A stretch of 64,000 bases of DNA from Bradyrhizobium campsiandrae (GTDB lineage: Bacteria; Pseudomonadota; Alphaproteobacteria; Rhizobiales; Xanthobacteraceae), in NCBI RefSeq assembly GCF_014529705.1, contig NZ_JAANIH010000005.1, positions 141,010-205,009 of the forward strand. Direction: 5' to 3'. The position numbers and the translations under genes were made by a program. The stretch's first letter is position 1. Every line of letters begins with the position of its first letter. This document shows positions 18,471 through 27,558 of the stretch, piece after piece. The notes beneath the pieces were generated by a model. It worked only from the letters and a program-made list of their open reading frames with translations. It made no database searches and was not told the DNA's origin.

Positions 18471-18887
18471 CTAGGCCATCTCCGTCATCGGCCCAGTTAC
18501 GCCGTATCGTTGCTCGAACTCGGCCACGTCGACGACGCCGCGCCGGTGCGTGCCGTCGCCGATCTTGCGGTCGCCGTCCCAGGCTTCGAGTTCGAATAGG
18601 ATGCTCCTGGCTTCGACCGCGACAACCCGGGCGATCGCGCGTACCGTGCGGCCGATTGGGGTCGCCGCCAGATGGCGGATATTGACCATCATCCCGACGC
18701 TGACATGGCCCGCGGGCAGGACCGGCTGAACGGCGGATCCCGCGGCCATCTCCATGTGCAGGATCATCATTGGCGTGCCGTAGACTTCAGGCATGCCCGG
18801 CACCGCGTGGCCGACCGTCATTTCCGGCGTGATGGTCACCAGCTTCTCCGCCGTCATGCCGATTGTTACCTTCTCAAGCGGATTCAT
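18471..18887 (-). CDS. FlK-like hotdog-fold thioesterase
   Basis: This 138-residue protein resembles fluoroacetyl-CoA thioesterase FlK and its relatives. The three FlK catalytic positions have counterparts: Thr in VYGTPMM, Glu in HMEMAAG and His in NIRHLAATPIG. The family normally hydrolyses short acyl-CoA thioesters; fluoroacetyl-CoA specificity is not implied. The ATG at 18887 overlaps the 3' end of the RND transporter gene by 14 bases, so the two are almost certainly translated from one transcript. Confidence 0.82.
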   Translation of the reverse strand: MNPLEKVTIGMTAEKLVTITPEMTVGHAVPGMPEVYGTPMMILHMEMAAGSAVQPVLPAGHVSVGMMVNIRHLAATPIGRTVRAIARVVAVEARSILFELEAWDGDRKIGDGTHRRGVVDVAEFEQRYGVTGPMTEMA

Positions 18888-21800
18888 GGCTCAGTTCCGT
18901 CGCTGCCGCGGTCGTGGAGGGGGTGGGTATCGCGGCCTCCCGTGGCTTGCGTCCGGAGAGCCAGTTGCCGAGCCGGTCGAGATAGAGATAGACGACAGGC
19001 GTGGTGTAGAGCGTCAGGATCTGCGACAGCAGCAGGCCGCCGACGATCGTGTAGCCGAGCGGCTGGCGCAGCTCCGCGCCGGTGCCCGAGCCGATCATGA
19101 GCGGTACGCCACCGAGCAGCGCCGCCATCGTGGTCATCAGGATCGGGCGGAAGCGCAGCGTGCAGGCCTGGTAGATCGCTTCTTCGGGGCCAAGTCCTTG
19201 CTGGCGCTCCACCTCGAGGGCGAAATCGACCAGCATGATGCCGTTCTTCTTGACGATGCCGATCAAGAGGATGATGCCGATAATGGCGATGACGCTGAGA
19301 TCCATATGGACCGCCAGCAACAGCAGCAGCGCACCGATGCCGGCCGACGGCAGCGTCGATAGGATCGTGATCGGATGGATCAGGCTCTCATAGAGCACGC
19401 CGAGAATGATATAGATCACGATCAGCGCGGCCCCGATCAGGAGCGGCGTGCCCGACAGGGAGGACTGGAACGCCTGCGCATTGCCCTGGAACGAGGCGGT
19501 GAGTGAAGCGGGCTTGCCCGTATCACGCTCGATCTTCTGGATCGCGGCGACCGCATCGCCCAGGGCGACGCCGGGCTTCAGATTGAACGAGATCGTCACC
19601 GAGGGAAACAGGCTCTGGTGATTGATCAGGATCGGCGCAGGCTCGATGACGGCGTGAACCAGCGTGCTCAGCGGGACTTGCTGGCCGGTGGACGAGTTCA
19701 GGTAAATGTCCTTGAGCGCCTCGGGGCCATATTGGAAGCGCGGATCGACCTCCATCACGACATGGTACTGGTTCAGCGAGGTGAACATCGTGGAGACGAT
19801 GCGCTGGCCGAATGCGTCATCGAGGGCGTTGTCGATCGTCGTGGGCAGGATGCCGAAGCTCGATGCGACCTCGCGATTGACCGTGACCTCCAGCCGCGGC
19901 CCGGCATTGGCCTGATCGCTCGCGACGTCGGTGATGAGGTCGAGCGCGCGCAGCTTGGTCAGGAAGATCGCCGACCAATTGGAGAGCTCGTTCGAATCGG
20001 CGTCCGTCAGCGTATACTGATATTGCGTTTTCGACAGGCGGGCGCCGATGGTGATGTCTTGCGCAGCTTGCATGTAGAGCCTGATGCCCTGGATGTGGGC
20101 GAGCGGGGGCCCCAGCCGCTCGATGATCTGATCGGCGCTGGCCTTGCGCTCGGGCTTCGGTTTCAGAACGATGAAGATGCGGCCTTGGTTGAGCGTTGCG
20201 GTCGGACCGCCGGGGCCGATATAGCTCGCCACCGACTGCACCGCCGGGTCCTTCGAGAGGATGTCGACGATTGCCTGCTGGCGCTCGGACATCGCGGGAA
20301 AGGAGATGTCTTGCGCGGCTTCGGTGATGCCGACGATCTGGCCGGTGTCCTGTTGCGGGAAGAAGCCCTTGGGAATGATGACGTACAAATAAGCGGTCAG
20401 CGCGATGGTCGAGAGCATCACCAGCAGCGTTGCGAAGCGGTGGCGCAGCACGACGCGCAGGCCTCGCGCATAGACCGACAACAGCGCATCGAAGCCGCGC
20501 TCGAAGGTGAGATAGAGCCGGCCGTGCTTCTTGTGCGAATCGTCCCTCAGCAACCGCGCGCACATCATCGGCGTCAACGTGAGCGAGATGACCAGCGACA
20601 ACAGCAGCGAAGCCGTGATCGTGATGGCGAATTCCTGAAACAGCTTGCCGACATAGCCCCCCATCAGGAACAACGGGATGAACACCGCGATCAGCGACAG
20701 GGTGATGGAGACGATCGTGAAGCCGATTTCGGCGGAACCCTTGAGTGCGGCCTCCATCGGCGTCATGCCCTGCTCGAGATGACGAACGATGTTCTCGATG
20801 ACGACGACGGCATCGTCGACCACGAAACCGACCGCGATCGACAGCGCCATCAGCGACAAATTGTCGAGGCTGTAGCCGAGCACGTAAAGCACGGCGAACG
20901 TGCCGACGAGCGACAGGGGAACCGTGATTGCCGGAATGATGGTGGCCCAGAAATTCCGCAGGAACAGGAATATCACCATCACCACCAGGGCGACCGTCAG
21001 CATCAGCGTGAATTGGACGTCGGAGACGGCGGCGCGAATGGTCGCAGTCCGGTCGGCCGCAACCGTCACCTTGATCGCCGGTGGAACGGAGGCCTGGAGC
21101 TGCGGCAACAGCTTCTTGATGCGATCGACGGTTTCGATCACGTTGGCGCCGGGAACGCGCTGTACCGCCAGGATGATTGCGGGCTGCTTGCCGTACCAGC
21201 CGGCCAGGAGATCGTTCTCGGGCCCCTCGATCGCGTTGCCGATGTCGCGGATCCGTACCGGCGAGCCGTTGCGATAGGCGATGATGAGGTCGTCATAGGC
21301 GGAGGGCTTGAGCAGCTGATCGTTGGTGTTCAACGTATAGGTGACACGCGGGCTGTTGAGCGTGCCCTTGGGCAGGTCGACATTGGCGCCGGCGATTACG
21401 TTGCGGACATCTTCGAGCCCGATGCCTCGCGCCGCAAGCGCCTGCGGATTGACGCGAACACGGATCGCAGGCTTTTGCTGGCCGCCGATGCCGACGAGGC
21501 CGACGCCCGGAACTTGAGAGATCTTCGGCAGCAGGATGTTTTCCGCATAGGCGTCGACGGTCGTCAGTGGCAGCGAGTCCGACGTCAATGCGATCAGCAT
21601 GATCGGTGTCTCGGCTGGATTCACCTTCCTGATCGTCGGCGGGTAGGGGATGTTCGGCGGAAGGAAAGGGCTTGCGGCATTGATCGCCGCGAGCACGTCC
21701 ACCGCCGCGCTGTCCACCGTGCGCGACAGCTCGAACTGCACGGTGAGCTGGGCGACACCGAGCGCACTGGACGAGGTGAGCTGGGTGACGCCGGGAATCT

Positions 21801-22017
21801 GGCTGAGCTGTTGCTCGAGCGGCGTTGCGAGCGACGAGGCGATGGTGCCCGGATCGGCACCGGGCAATTGCGCCGAGATCTGGATGGTCGGGTAATTGAC
21901 GTTCGGCAGCGCGCCGACCGGCAGCAGCGGATAGGCCGCAAGGCCGCACAGCAGCAGGCCGGCCATCAGCAAGGCGGTTGCGATCGGCCGCAGGATGAAG
22001 GGCGCGGAGAGGTTCAT
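18874..22017 (-). CDS. RND multidrug efflux permease (MdtB/MdtC type)
   Basis: The 1047-residue protein is an inner-membrane proton/drug antiporter of the hydrophobe/amphiphile efflux family. The N-terminal helix FILRPIATALLMAGL, the large periplasmic loops and the transmembrane proton-relay aspartates in VGFVVDDAVVVIENI are intact. Sequence style (ALPNVNYPTIQISAQLPG) is that of MdtB/MdtC. The gene overlaps the adaptor gene by 4 bases (ATGA). No outer-membrane factor is encoded nearby, so it presumably recruits one from elsewhere. Substrates are unknown. Confidence 0.93.
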   Translation of the reverse strand: MNLSAPFILRPIATALLMAGLLLCGLAAYPLLPVGALPNVNYPTIQISAQLPGADPGTIASSLATPLEQQLSQIPGVTQLTSSSALGVAQLTVQFELSRTVDSAAVDVLAAINAASPFLPPNIPYPPTIRKVNPAETPIMLIALTSDSLPLTTVDAYAENILLPKISQVPGVGLVGIGGQQKPAIRVRVNPQALAARGIGLEDVRNVIAGANVDLPKGTLNSPRVTYTLNTNDQLLKPSAYDDLIIAYRNGSPVRIRDIGNAIEGPENDLLAGWYGKQPAIILAVQRVPGANVIETVDRIKKLLPQLQASVPPAIKVTVAADRTATIRAAVSDVQFTLMLTVALVVMVIFLFLRNFWATIIPAITVPLSLVGTFAVLYVLGYSLDNLSLMALSIAVGFVVDDAVVVIENIVRHLEQGMTPMEAALKGSAEIGFTIVSITLSLIAVFIPLFLMGGYVGKLFQEFAITITASLLLSLVISLTLTPMMCARLLRDDSHKKHGRLYLTFERGFDALLSVYARGLRVVLRHRFATLLVMLSTIALTAYLYVIIPKGFFPQQDTGQIVGITEAAQDISFPAMSERQQAIVDILSKDPAVQSVASYIGPGGPTATLNQGRIFIVLKPKPERKASADQIIERLGPPLAHIQGIRLYMQAAQDITIGARLSKTQYQYTLTDADSNELSNWSAIFLTKLRALDLITDVASDQANAGPRLEVTVNREVASSFGILPTTIDNALDDAFGQRIVSTMFTSLNQYHVVMEVDPRFQYGPEALKDIYLNSSTGQQVPLSTLVHAVIEPAPILINHQSLFPSVTISFNLKPGVALGDAVAAIQKIERDTGKPASLTASFQGNAQAFQSSLSGTPLLIGAALIVIYIILGVLYESLIHPITILSTLPSAGIGALLLLLAVHMDLSVIAIIGIILLIGIVKKNGIMLVDFALEVERQQGLGPEEAIYQACTLRFRPILMTTMAALLGGVPLMIGSGTGAELRQPLGYTIVGGLLLSQILTLYTTPVVYLYLDRLGNWLSGRKPREAAIPTPSTTAAATELSHESA

Positions 22018-23186
22018 GGGATCGCATCCTGGACGGCGCTCTGCAGGTCGGCTTCCTGCGCGGCCTTGCCATGCAGCTCGCGAACGCGGCTCCCTTCCGT
22101 CAGCCGGTACTGGCCGTCGACCACGACGACGTCGCCCGGCTTCAAGCCCTGGTCGATCAGCGCCTGTCCGTCACTGATCTGCACGACGTGAACGGGACGC
22201 AAGGCCACGGTCTGGTCGGGAGTTACGACATATACGTAGCTGCCATTCGGTCCCTGCTGTACGGCCGAGCCGGCGACTGTGAGCGCGTTCTTCTGAACCT
22301 CAAGCAGCAGGCGCGCGTTCACGAGCTGGCCGGGCCACAGCCGGTGCTCATGGTTTGGGAACACCGCCTTGAGCTGGACGGTGCCGGTCGTTCCCGCGAT
22401 CTCGTTGTTGACCAGCAGCAGCGTACCCTCGTCGAGCTTGATCTTGTTGTCCTGGCTGTAGGCGATGACCTTCAGCTCTCCCTTTGCTGCATGCTGCTGG
22501 ATCAGGGGCAGGTCCGTCTGCGGCAGGGTGAACAGCAGCGAGATCGGCTCGATCTGGGTGACGACGACGAGACCGTTGGCATCGGTCGGATGGATGACGT
22601 TGCCGACATCAATCTGGCGAACGCCGGTGATGCCGGGAATCGCCGATGTCAGGCGCGTATAGCTGAGCTGGACATTGGCCTGATCAATCTGGGCCTGGTC
22701 CGCCTTCACGGTGGCCTTGAGCTGCGCCACCTGCGCGGTCTGAGTCTCGATCAGTTGCGGGGTCGCATAGCCCTTGTCACCGAGCTGATTGTAGCGGGAC
22801 AGGTTGGCCTCGGCGTTGGCGAGCTGCGCCTGGTCCCTGTCGCGATTGGCGGTCAGCTGCTCGATCTGGGCCTCGTAGGGCCGCGGATCGATCTGGGCGA
22901 GCAGGTCGCCGGACTTGACCGTCTGCCCCTCGGTGAAGGCGATCTTGACGATCTGCCCCTGAATCTGGCTGCGCACGACGTCGGTGTTGTAGGCGATCAC
23001 CGTGCCGATGCCGCGCAGATAGATCGGGACGTCCTTGCCGGTGACTGTCGCGGCGACCACGGGCACGGCGGGGGGCACCGGCGCGGCCGCCACGGCCGGT
23101 GTCTTGTCGTTGCCGAAGAACCAGAGACCTGCGCCGCCGAGGACCACGGCGAGCGCCACGACTGCAATGGTGAGATTCCGTTTCAC
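22014..23186 (-). CDS. RND efflux periplasmic adaptor (MdtA type)
   Basis: This 390-residue membrane-fusion protein links the RND pump to an outer-membrane channel. An N-terminal helix (LTIAVVALAVVLGGAGLWFF) anchors it. The lipoyl half-motifs (SQIQGQIVKIAFTEGQTVK and IPGITGVRQIDVGNV) flank an alpha-helical hairpin of about 80 residues. A beta-barrel and a C-terminal membrane-proximal domain follow. The start is GTG at 23186 behind an AAGGACG ribosome site. It is the first gene of the adaptor-pump-thioesterase transcript. Confidence 0.92.
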   Translation of the reverse strand: MKRNLTIAVVALAVVLGGAGLWFFGNDKTPAVAAAPVPPAVPVVAATVTGKDVPIYLRGIGTVIAYNTDVVRSQIQGQIVKIAFTEGQTVKSGDLLAQIDPRPYEAQIEQLTANRDRDQAQLANAEANLSRYNQLGDKGYATPQLIETQTAQVAQLKATVKADQAQIDQANVQLSYTRLTSAIPGITGVRQIDVGNVIHPTDANGLVVVTQIEPISLLFTLPQTDLPLIQQHAAKGELKVIAYSQDNKIKLDEGTLLLVNNEIAGTTGTVQLKAVFPNHEHRLWPGQLVNARLLLEVQKNALTVAGSAVQQGPNGSYVYVVTPDQTVALRPVHVVQISDGQALIDQGLKPGDVVVVDGQYRLTEGSRVRELHGKAAQEADLQSAVQDAIP

Positions 23187-23206
23187 AGTGATCGTCCTTG
23201 TTGGAC

Positions 23207-23755
23207 TCAGGGATTGGCGGAGCCGTCGATGGGGATGGTGCCGACCGTGGAGTTGGGGCCAGGCACCTGCACGGACGGACTGATGCCGGCGCCGCCGATC
23301 TCGGTGGATCCGAGCGGAATCCCGACGCGTCCAACCGTCGATGTCGAGGAGGGCTGGGCCGACTGGCTCGTCATGCCGTTGGCGCAGGTGAGCGACGAGC
23401 TTCCAGACAGCCCGCCGCCATCGAACAAGGCTCCCGACGATCCGGCATTGCCTGATGCGGGGCAGTTGGTCATGCCCTGCGATGGCGTGATGGGGGAGAC
23501 GCCCGGCGTTGCAATTTCGGTCGAGCCGAGCGGAATGCCTTCAGGTCGCATCGAACCCGTGTTGAGCGGCGATGTCGAGGGCATGCCGATCGATTGTGGC
23601 GTCGCGGGCATCGTCGGCAGCGCCATTTGCGCAACGGCTGCGATCGGAGTGAGGCATAGGCCCACCGCGAGCGCTGCGCCCAGATGCATCGCCGCAAAAG
23701 GGGGGCGCCGGAACCGGCCCGGTTGATCGCTAATCGTTGAGCGCTGTTCTCGCAT
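23207..23755 (-). CDS. Exported Ser/Pro/Gly-rich protein with two GIPLGSTEI repeats
   Basis: No family is recognised. From the ATG at 23755, which has a GGAG ribosome site (a TTG at 23767 is less likely), 182 residues are encoded. A signal peptide (MHLGAALAVGLCL to AVA) follows a basic leader. The mature part is low in charge and rich in Ser, Pro, Gly and Thr. A motif GIPLGSTEI followed by a GxSP-type segment occurs twice, near residues 73 and 144, around a stretch with two cysteines (TNCPASG and LTCANG). It lies 20 bases upstream of the efflux adaptor gene, so it may be the first gene of that transcript and act in the envelope. Confidence 0.6.
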   Translation of the reverse strand: MREQRSTISDQPGRFRRPPFAAMHLGAALAVGLCLTPIAAVAQMALPTMPATPQSIGMPSTSPLNTGSMRPEGIPLGSTEIATPGVSPITPSQGMTNCPASGNAGSSGALFDGGGLSGSSSLTCANGMTSQSAQPSSTSTVGRVGIPLGSTEIGGAGISPSVQVPGPNSTVGTIPIDGSANP

Positions 23756-23872
23756 GGGCTGCTCCAAGGACTTTCACTTGCACCGGACGATAGGGACCGG
23801 CCAATGCGACCGTATTTCCTGAATGCACGTCATGCTGTCTGGCCGCACGATCGACAGGCATCCATTTGGCGA

Positions 23873-24328
23873 TCATTGCTGCGGCTTCACAAGGAATTGC
23901 GCCGCCTGGGACAGCTCGCGGCGGCACGCGGCGATGTCTCTGGAACGATCCGCCGCGCGGGCGCGATCCAGGGCATCGAGTGCGAGCCGAAAGTCCTGCC
24001 CGCTGGAGCCTTCTGCCTGTGCCAGCGATCGCGGTGTGGGCTGATGACTGCGCAATGCATCGAGGCTTTCCGGGCTCCAGCCAAGTGCACCGGCATTTTT
24101 CTCAATCGCCGCATCCAGTTGCGCCTGGACGTGCTCGATCGAATCCGCGCAGGAAGCTGCATAAGCCGGAGACGCCGCATGGAGGAGGATTATAACGGCG
24201 GTTGCGATCCTGATGAGTGAATTCGCTGACATTGTGGATCCCGGCAATGTCGAACGCTGCAATCCGCGGCTGCTGCCGACAACGATCGCTGTTTTCGTTT
24301 TCGCGACGTCGTGAATATCTGCACGCAT
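23873..24328 (-). CDS. Small exported protein of unknown function
   Basis: The frame encodes 151 residues from an ATG at 24328 that has an excellent GGAGG ribosome site. An internal ATG at 24232 would give a conventional signal peptide (SLIRIATAVIILLHAASPAYA) at the very N-terminus, so the true start is unresolved. The mature part is about 95 residues, mostly helical, with cysteines in ASCADS and AACRREL and no recognised domain. It is divergent from the alpha/beta hydrolase gene. Confidence 0.55.
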   Translation of the reverse strand: MRADIHDVAKTKTAIVVGSSRGLQRSTLPGSTMSANSLIRIATAVIILLHAASPAYAASCADSIEHVQAQLDAAIEKNAGALGWSPESLDALRSHQPTPRSLAQAEGSSGQDFRLALDALDRARAADRSRDIAACRRELSQAAQFLVKPQQ

Positions 24329-24507
24329 GGTGTGTCCTCCGTTTGAGGTGCACGGCCCAAGTAGGGCGCGTTCGGAGGACGCGTGAGTGGCCGCCGTTGT
24401 GACGAGCGTTTCCCGGCGTGCGAAGTGGCAAGGTCCGTTGCTTGCCGAAATACGCCAGGCAGCGCCGAAACTAGTGTCGGCTCATTCCAACCCGGAGTGA
24501 TCCCGAC

Positions 24508-25293
24508 ATGAAACACCGCAACGCAGGCCTCGCCCTTGCCGCCGCTCTCTCGCTGTTCGCGACCGTCACCACGGCGCGTGCGGAGTCCCTGAAGAATATC
24601 GTCCTGGTGCACGGTGCCTGGGTCGATGCGTCAGGCTGGAAGCCGGTCTACGAGATCCTGACCAAGGAAGGCTTCCGCGTTACCATGGTGCAGGAGCCCG
24701 AGACCTCGTTTGCCGATGACGTCACGGCGGCGAAGCGGATTCTCGATCTTCAGGACGGCCCGACCCTCCTCGTCGGCCACAGCTATGGCGGTTCGATCAT
24801 CACCGAAGCCGGGGTTCACCCCAACGTCGCCGGGCTCGTCTATGTCGCTGCGCACGCGCCCGACGTCGGCGAGGATGAAGCAGCGCTCGGCAAGAAGACG
24901 CCGAGCGTGCTCGGCAAGACCGAAGGCGTCGTCAAGATGACGCCCGACAAGTTCACCTATCTCGATCCCGTGCAATTCCCGAAACTGTTCGCTCCCGATC
25001 TGCCGCGCGAACTCGCCGAGTTCGTTGCTCGCTCCCAGGTCCCCGCTGCGGCGCAGGTGTTCAGCACGCCGCTGACGGCGGCGGCGTGGAAGACCAAGCC
25101 GAGCTGGGGCATTGTTGCCGGCGGCGACCAGATCATCAATCCGGATCTCGAGCGCTGGTACTACGAGCGCGCCAAGAGCCAGACCACCGTGATCCCCGGT
25201 GCCAGCCACTCGGTCTACGTGTCCCATCCGAAGGAAGTGGCGGCAGTCATCGCGCACGCCGCGCGTAGCATCCAGCAGCCCGCCACGCGCTGA
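24508..25293 (+). CDS. Exported alpha/beta hydrolase
   Basis: This 261-residue hydrolase carries a signal peptide (MKHRNAGLALAAALSLFATV to ARA). It has the oxyanion region IVLVHGAWVDASGW, the nucleophile elbow GHSYGGS, and a C-terminal catalytic His in PGASHSVYVSHP. It is close to the EstC/salicylate-esterase-like, methylesterase-type hydrolases. The substrate is unknown. A strong hairpin separates it from the following MBL-fold gene. Confidence 0.87.
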   Translation: MKHRNAGLALAAALSLFATVTTARAESLKNIVLVHGAWVDASGWKPVYEILTKEGFRVTMVQEPETSFADDVTAAKRILDLQDGPTLLVGHSYGGSIITEAGVHPNVAGLVYVAAHAPDVGEDEAALGKKTPSVLGKTEGVVKMTPDKFTYLDPVQFPKLFAPDLPRELAEFVARSQVPAAAQVFSTPLTAAAWKTKPSWGIVAGGDQIINPDLERWYYERAKSQTTVIPGASHSVYVSHPKEVAAVIAHAARSIQQPATR

Positions 25294-25336
25294 CCAAGCC
25301 TTCCTGTCGGTCCTGACGCATGGCCGGCGGAAAGAA

Positions 25337-25368
25337 GGCCGACGGGAGCGACAGCACTCCCGTCGGCC
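25337..25368 (+). terminator. Perfect 12-bp hairpin, possible terminator or attenuator
   Basis: Arms GGCCGACGGGAG (25337-25348) and CTCCCGTCGGCC (25357-25368) are perfectly complementary around an 8-base loop. The hairpin lies 43 bases after the hydrolase stop and is followed not by a T run but by a run of nine C residues (25379-25387) shortly before the next ATG. It could end or attenuate the upstream transcript. Confidence 0.5.
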
Positions 25369-25397
25369 GAACCAACCACCCCCCCCCGAGAAATTCC

Positions 25398-26264
25398 ATG
25401 AGCGCAATCGATAACATTGGTTCCGTCCTGAACTGGAGCGCGACCACGGTGAAACGGGCGGGACTGAGCCGAGAATTGCCATCAGGCAATCCGGAGCTGA
25501 TGTGGGTCGCGAATTCCTCGACCCTCATCTACGGCGAGCGCGACGCGATCCTCGTGGATACGTTTCTCACCGCCGGCCAGTCGCAGACGCTGCTGGACTG
25601 GGTCGTTTCGCACGGGCGCAATCTGACCGCGATCTACGTCACGCATGGGCACGGCGATCATTTCTTCGGCCTCGTGCCGCTGCTCGACCGTTTTCCGAAC
25701 GCCAGAGCGGTGGCCGTTCCCGAGGTCGTCAACGAGATGAAGGCCCAGCTGTCGCCGGCATCGCTCGACGGCTTCTGGCGCAAACGCTTTCCGGGCGAGA
25801 TCGCAGACCGTCTGGTCGCGGCGGAACCCCTCACGGAAGACCTTACCCTCGAGGGACATAAGCTCGCCGTCATCGGCATGGGACGAACCGATACGGCGCA
25901 ATCCACCGCGCTGCATGTCCCGGCGCTCGACCTGATCGTTGCGGGCGACACTGTCTACAACGGCATTCATCCCTATCTCGCCGAGACCAATACCGACAGC
26001 CGCCTGGAATGGATCACAGCGCTCGGCCGGCTGGAGGCGCTCGAGCCACGCTTCGTGGTCGCCGGGCACAAGAAGCCGGACAATGACGACGATCCGCGCA
26101 ATATCGCGGAAACGCGGCAGTATCTCGTGGATTTCAATCGGCTCGACGAAGCGACAGCATCGCCGCGCGAACTCTACGAGGCCATGCTGGAGCTCTATCC
26201 CGATCGCGCCAATCCCGGGTCGCTCTGGAGCGGCGCCAACGCGGCGAAGGCGCAGAGATCGTGA
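25398..26264 (+). CDS. Metallo-beta-lactamase-fold hydrolase
   Basis: The 288-residue protein has the di-metal signature THGHGDHFFG, an early segment YGERDAILVDTFLTAGQ and a later metal ligand region LIVAGDTVYNG, followed by VVAGHKKPD. These place it with glyoxalase II/SoxH-like MBL hydrolases rather than beta-lactamases. I chose the ATG at 25398 (MSAIDNIGSV). An in-frame ATG at 25320 would translate through the hairpin and the C9 run. No strong ribosome site precedes 25398, only GAGAAA. Confidence 0.8.
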   Translation: MSAIDNIGSVLNWSATTVKRAGLSRELPSGNPELMWVANSSTLIYGERDAILVDTFLTAGQSQTLLDWVVSHGRNLTAIYVTHGHGDHFFGLVPLLDRFPNARAVAVPEVVNEMKAQLSPASLDGFWRKRFPGEIADRLVAAEPLTEDLTLEGHKLAVIGMGRTDTAQSTALHVPALDLIVAGDTVYNGIHPYLAETNTDSRLEWITALGRLEALEPRFVVAGHKKPDNDDDPRNIAETRQYLVDFNRLDEATASPRELYEAMLELYPDRANPGSLWSGANAAKAQRS

Positions 26265-26393
26265 CGGGCCGAAGGTGACAAACAGAAGCAGGTGGATCTG
26301 CTCAGCCGCGTCGCTTTGATTGCCGCCGCCAGCGCCGGCCGCGAAGGAAATCTTGATGATGCTCTTCATCGACGCCCATGAGGGGCCGAGCCC

Positions 26394-27344
26394 ATGACGT
26401 CGAACGTCATCCTGATGGCGCTGGTGCCGGTCTTCTTCGTCTTGCTGCTGGGCTACGCCGCCGGCAAGGCCCGCATCGTCGACAACGGTCGCGTCGACGG
26501 CCTCAATGCGCTCGTGATGGATTTCGCTTTGCCGGCCTCGCTGTTCGCCGCGACAGCATCGGCTCCGCGCGACCGGATCATCGATCAGGTTTCGGTCTTC
26601 CTGGTGTTTGGCCTGACCATGCTGATTGTCTATCTCGCCTGGTACTGCTTCGCCCGCAGATTCGTCGAGGTGACGAGGTCCGATGCGGCGGTGCAGGCCC
26701 TGACGGTCGGTTTCCCAAATCTTGCCGGCGTCGGTCTGCCGATCCTATCGACCGTGCTGGGTCCGGCCGGTGTCGTTCCTGTTGCCGTCGCGTTGGCAAC
26801 CGGATCGATGCTCGTCAGCCCCTTGACCCTCGTGATCGCGGAGATCAGCGTCAGCAAGTCCCGCGGCACTGACGCTCCGGCGTCTCCGGTTCTGACGGCC
26901 ATCCGGCGCGCGTTCGCTAAACCGGTCGTGTGGGCGCCTGCGCTCGGCGTCGTGCTTTCGTTGTCCGATCTGAATCTCGCCCCGCTTGTCCATGCCTGCC
27001 TGAACCTGATCGGGAATGCGGCTGCCGGCGTTGCGCTGTTCCTGACGGGTCTTGTTCTGTCAGCTCAGTCGCTCCGTATCGATTGGCGGGTTATTGCCGC
27101 AACGGGAACCGCGGACATCCTGCGGCCGCTCCTGGCCGTCGCGCTCGTCTATGGATTTCATCTCGGGCCTGATATTGCGAAGACGGCTATTCTGCTCGCG
27201 GTATTGCCGTCGGGCTTCTTCGGCATCCTGTTTGCGGTCAACTACCGGCTGGATTCTGCGACGGTGGGATCGATGGTGATCGCCAGCACCGGATTCAGCG
27301 TCGTGAGCCTGGCGATTGCGATCGCTACGCTGTCTCCCCACTAG
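26394..27344 (+). CDS. AEC-family (auxin efflux carrier-like/MdcF-type) transporter
   Basis: This 316-residue membrane protein has about ten hydrophobic helices. It starts with the AEC pattern VPVFFVLLLGYAAGKARIVD, and the conserved segment VGFPNLAGVGLPIL is present in the first half. Bacterial members transport malonate, malate or other organic acids; substrate here is unknown. It follows the MBL-fold gene by about 130 bases and ends before a terminator facing the AraC gene. Confidence 0.85.
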   Translation: MTSNVILMALVPVFFVLLLGYAAGKARIVDNGRVDGLNALVMDFALPASLFAATASAPRDRIIDQVSVFLVFGLTMLIVYLAWYCFARRFVEVTRSDAAVQALTVGFPNLAGVGLPILSTVLGPAGVVPVAVALATGSMLVSPLTLVIAEISVSKSRGTDAPASPVLTAIRRAFAKPVVWAPALGVVLSLSDLNLAPLVHACLNLIGNAAAGVALFLTGLVLSAQSLRIDWRVIAATGTADILRPLLAVALVYGFHLGPDIAKTAILLAVLPSGFFGILFAVNYRLDSATVGSMVIASTGFSVVSLAIAIATLSPH

Positions 27345-27387
27345 GCGGCGATCAAGACACTAGCGATCTGGAGCCGACGCGCTGTCG

Positions 27388-27424
27388 AAAAAACGGGGCC
27401 GTCCCTTGGGGGAGGACGGCCCCG
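27388..27424 (-). terminator. Rho-independent terminator downstream of the AraC gene
   Basis: An 11-bp perfect stem (CGGGGCCGTCC / GGACGGCCCCG, 27394-27404 and 27414-27424) with a 9-base loop is followed on the minus strand by six T residues. It lies between two convergent genes and may block read-through from both. Confidence 0.75.
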
Positions 27425-27558
27425 AGATGCTCGTATGCCCAGGGAGGAGGGAGGCTCGAGCGGTGACTTGGGGGTCTCAGTCACCTAACACGGACAGAAT
27501 CGCCGATCAGGTGGCGGAAGTATTCCAGGAATCCCGGCTGTTTCTCATTTCGCATGAT

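Noticed and set aside
19618..22191. Long open frame of 857 codons opposite the RND pump gene
   Set aside because: Its composition (Arg, Asp, Gln, Gly-rich) is that of an antisense shadow in GC-rich DNA; the opposite strand encodes a clear RND permease.
22221..22232. Second FixJ-like TACGTAG match
   Set aside because: It lies inside the efflux adaptor gene and has no inverted partner, so it is probably chance.
24426..24443. Sigma-54-like promoter (TGGCA...TTGCT) before the alpha/beta hydrolase
   Set aside because: The distance between the GG and GC elements is 11 instead of the required 10 bases, and the -24 element is imperfect.
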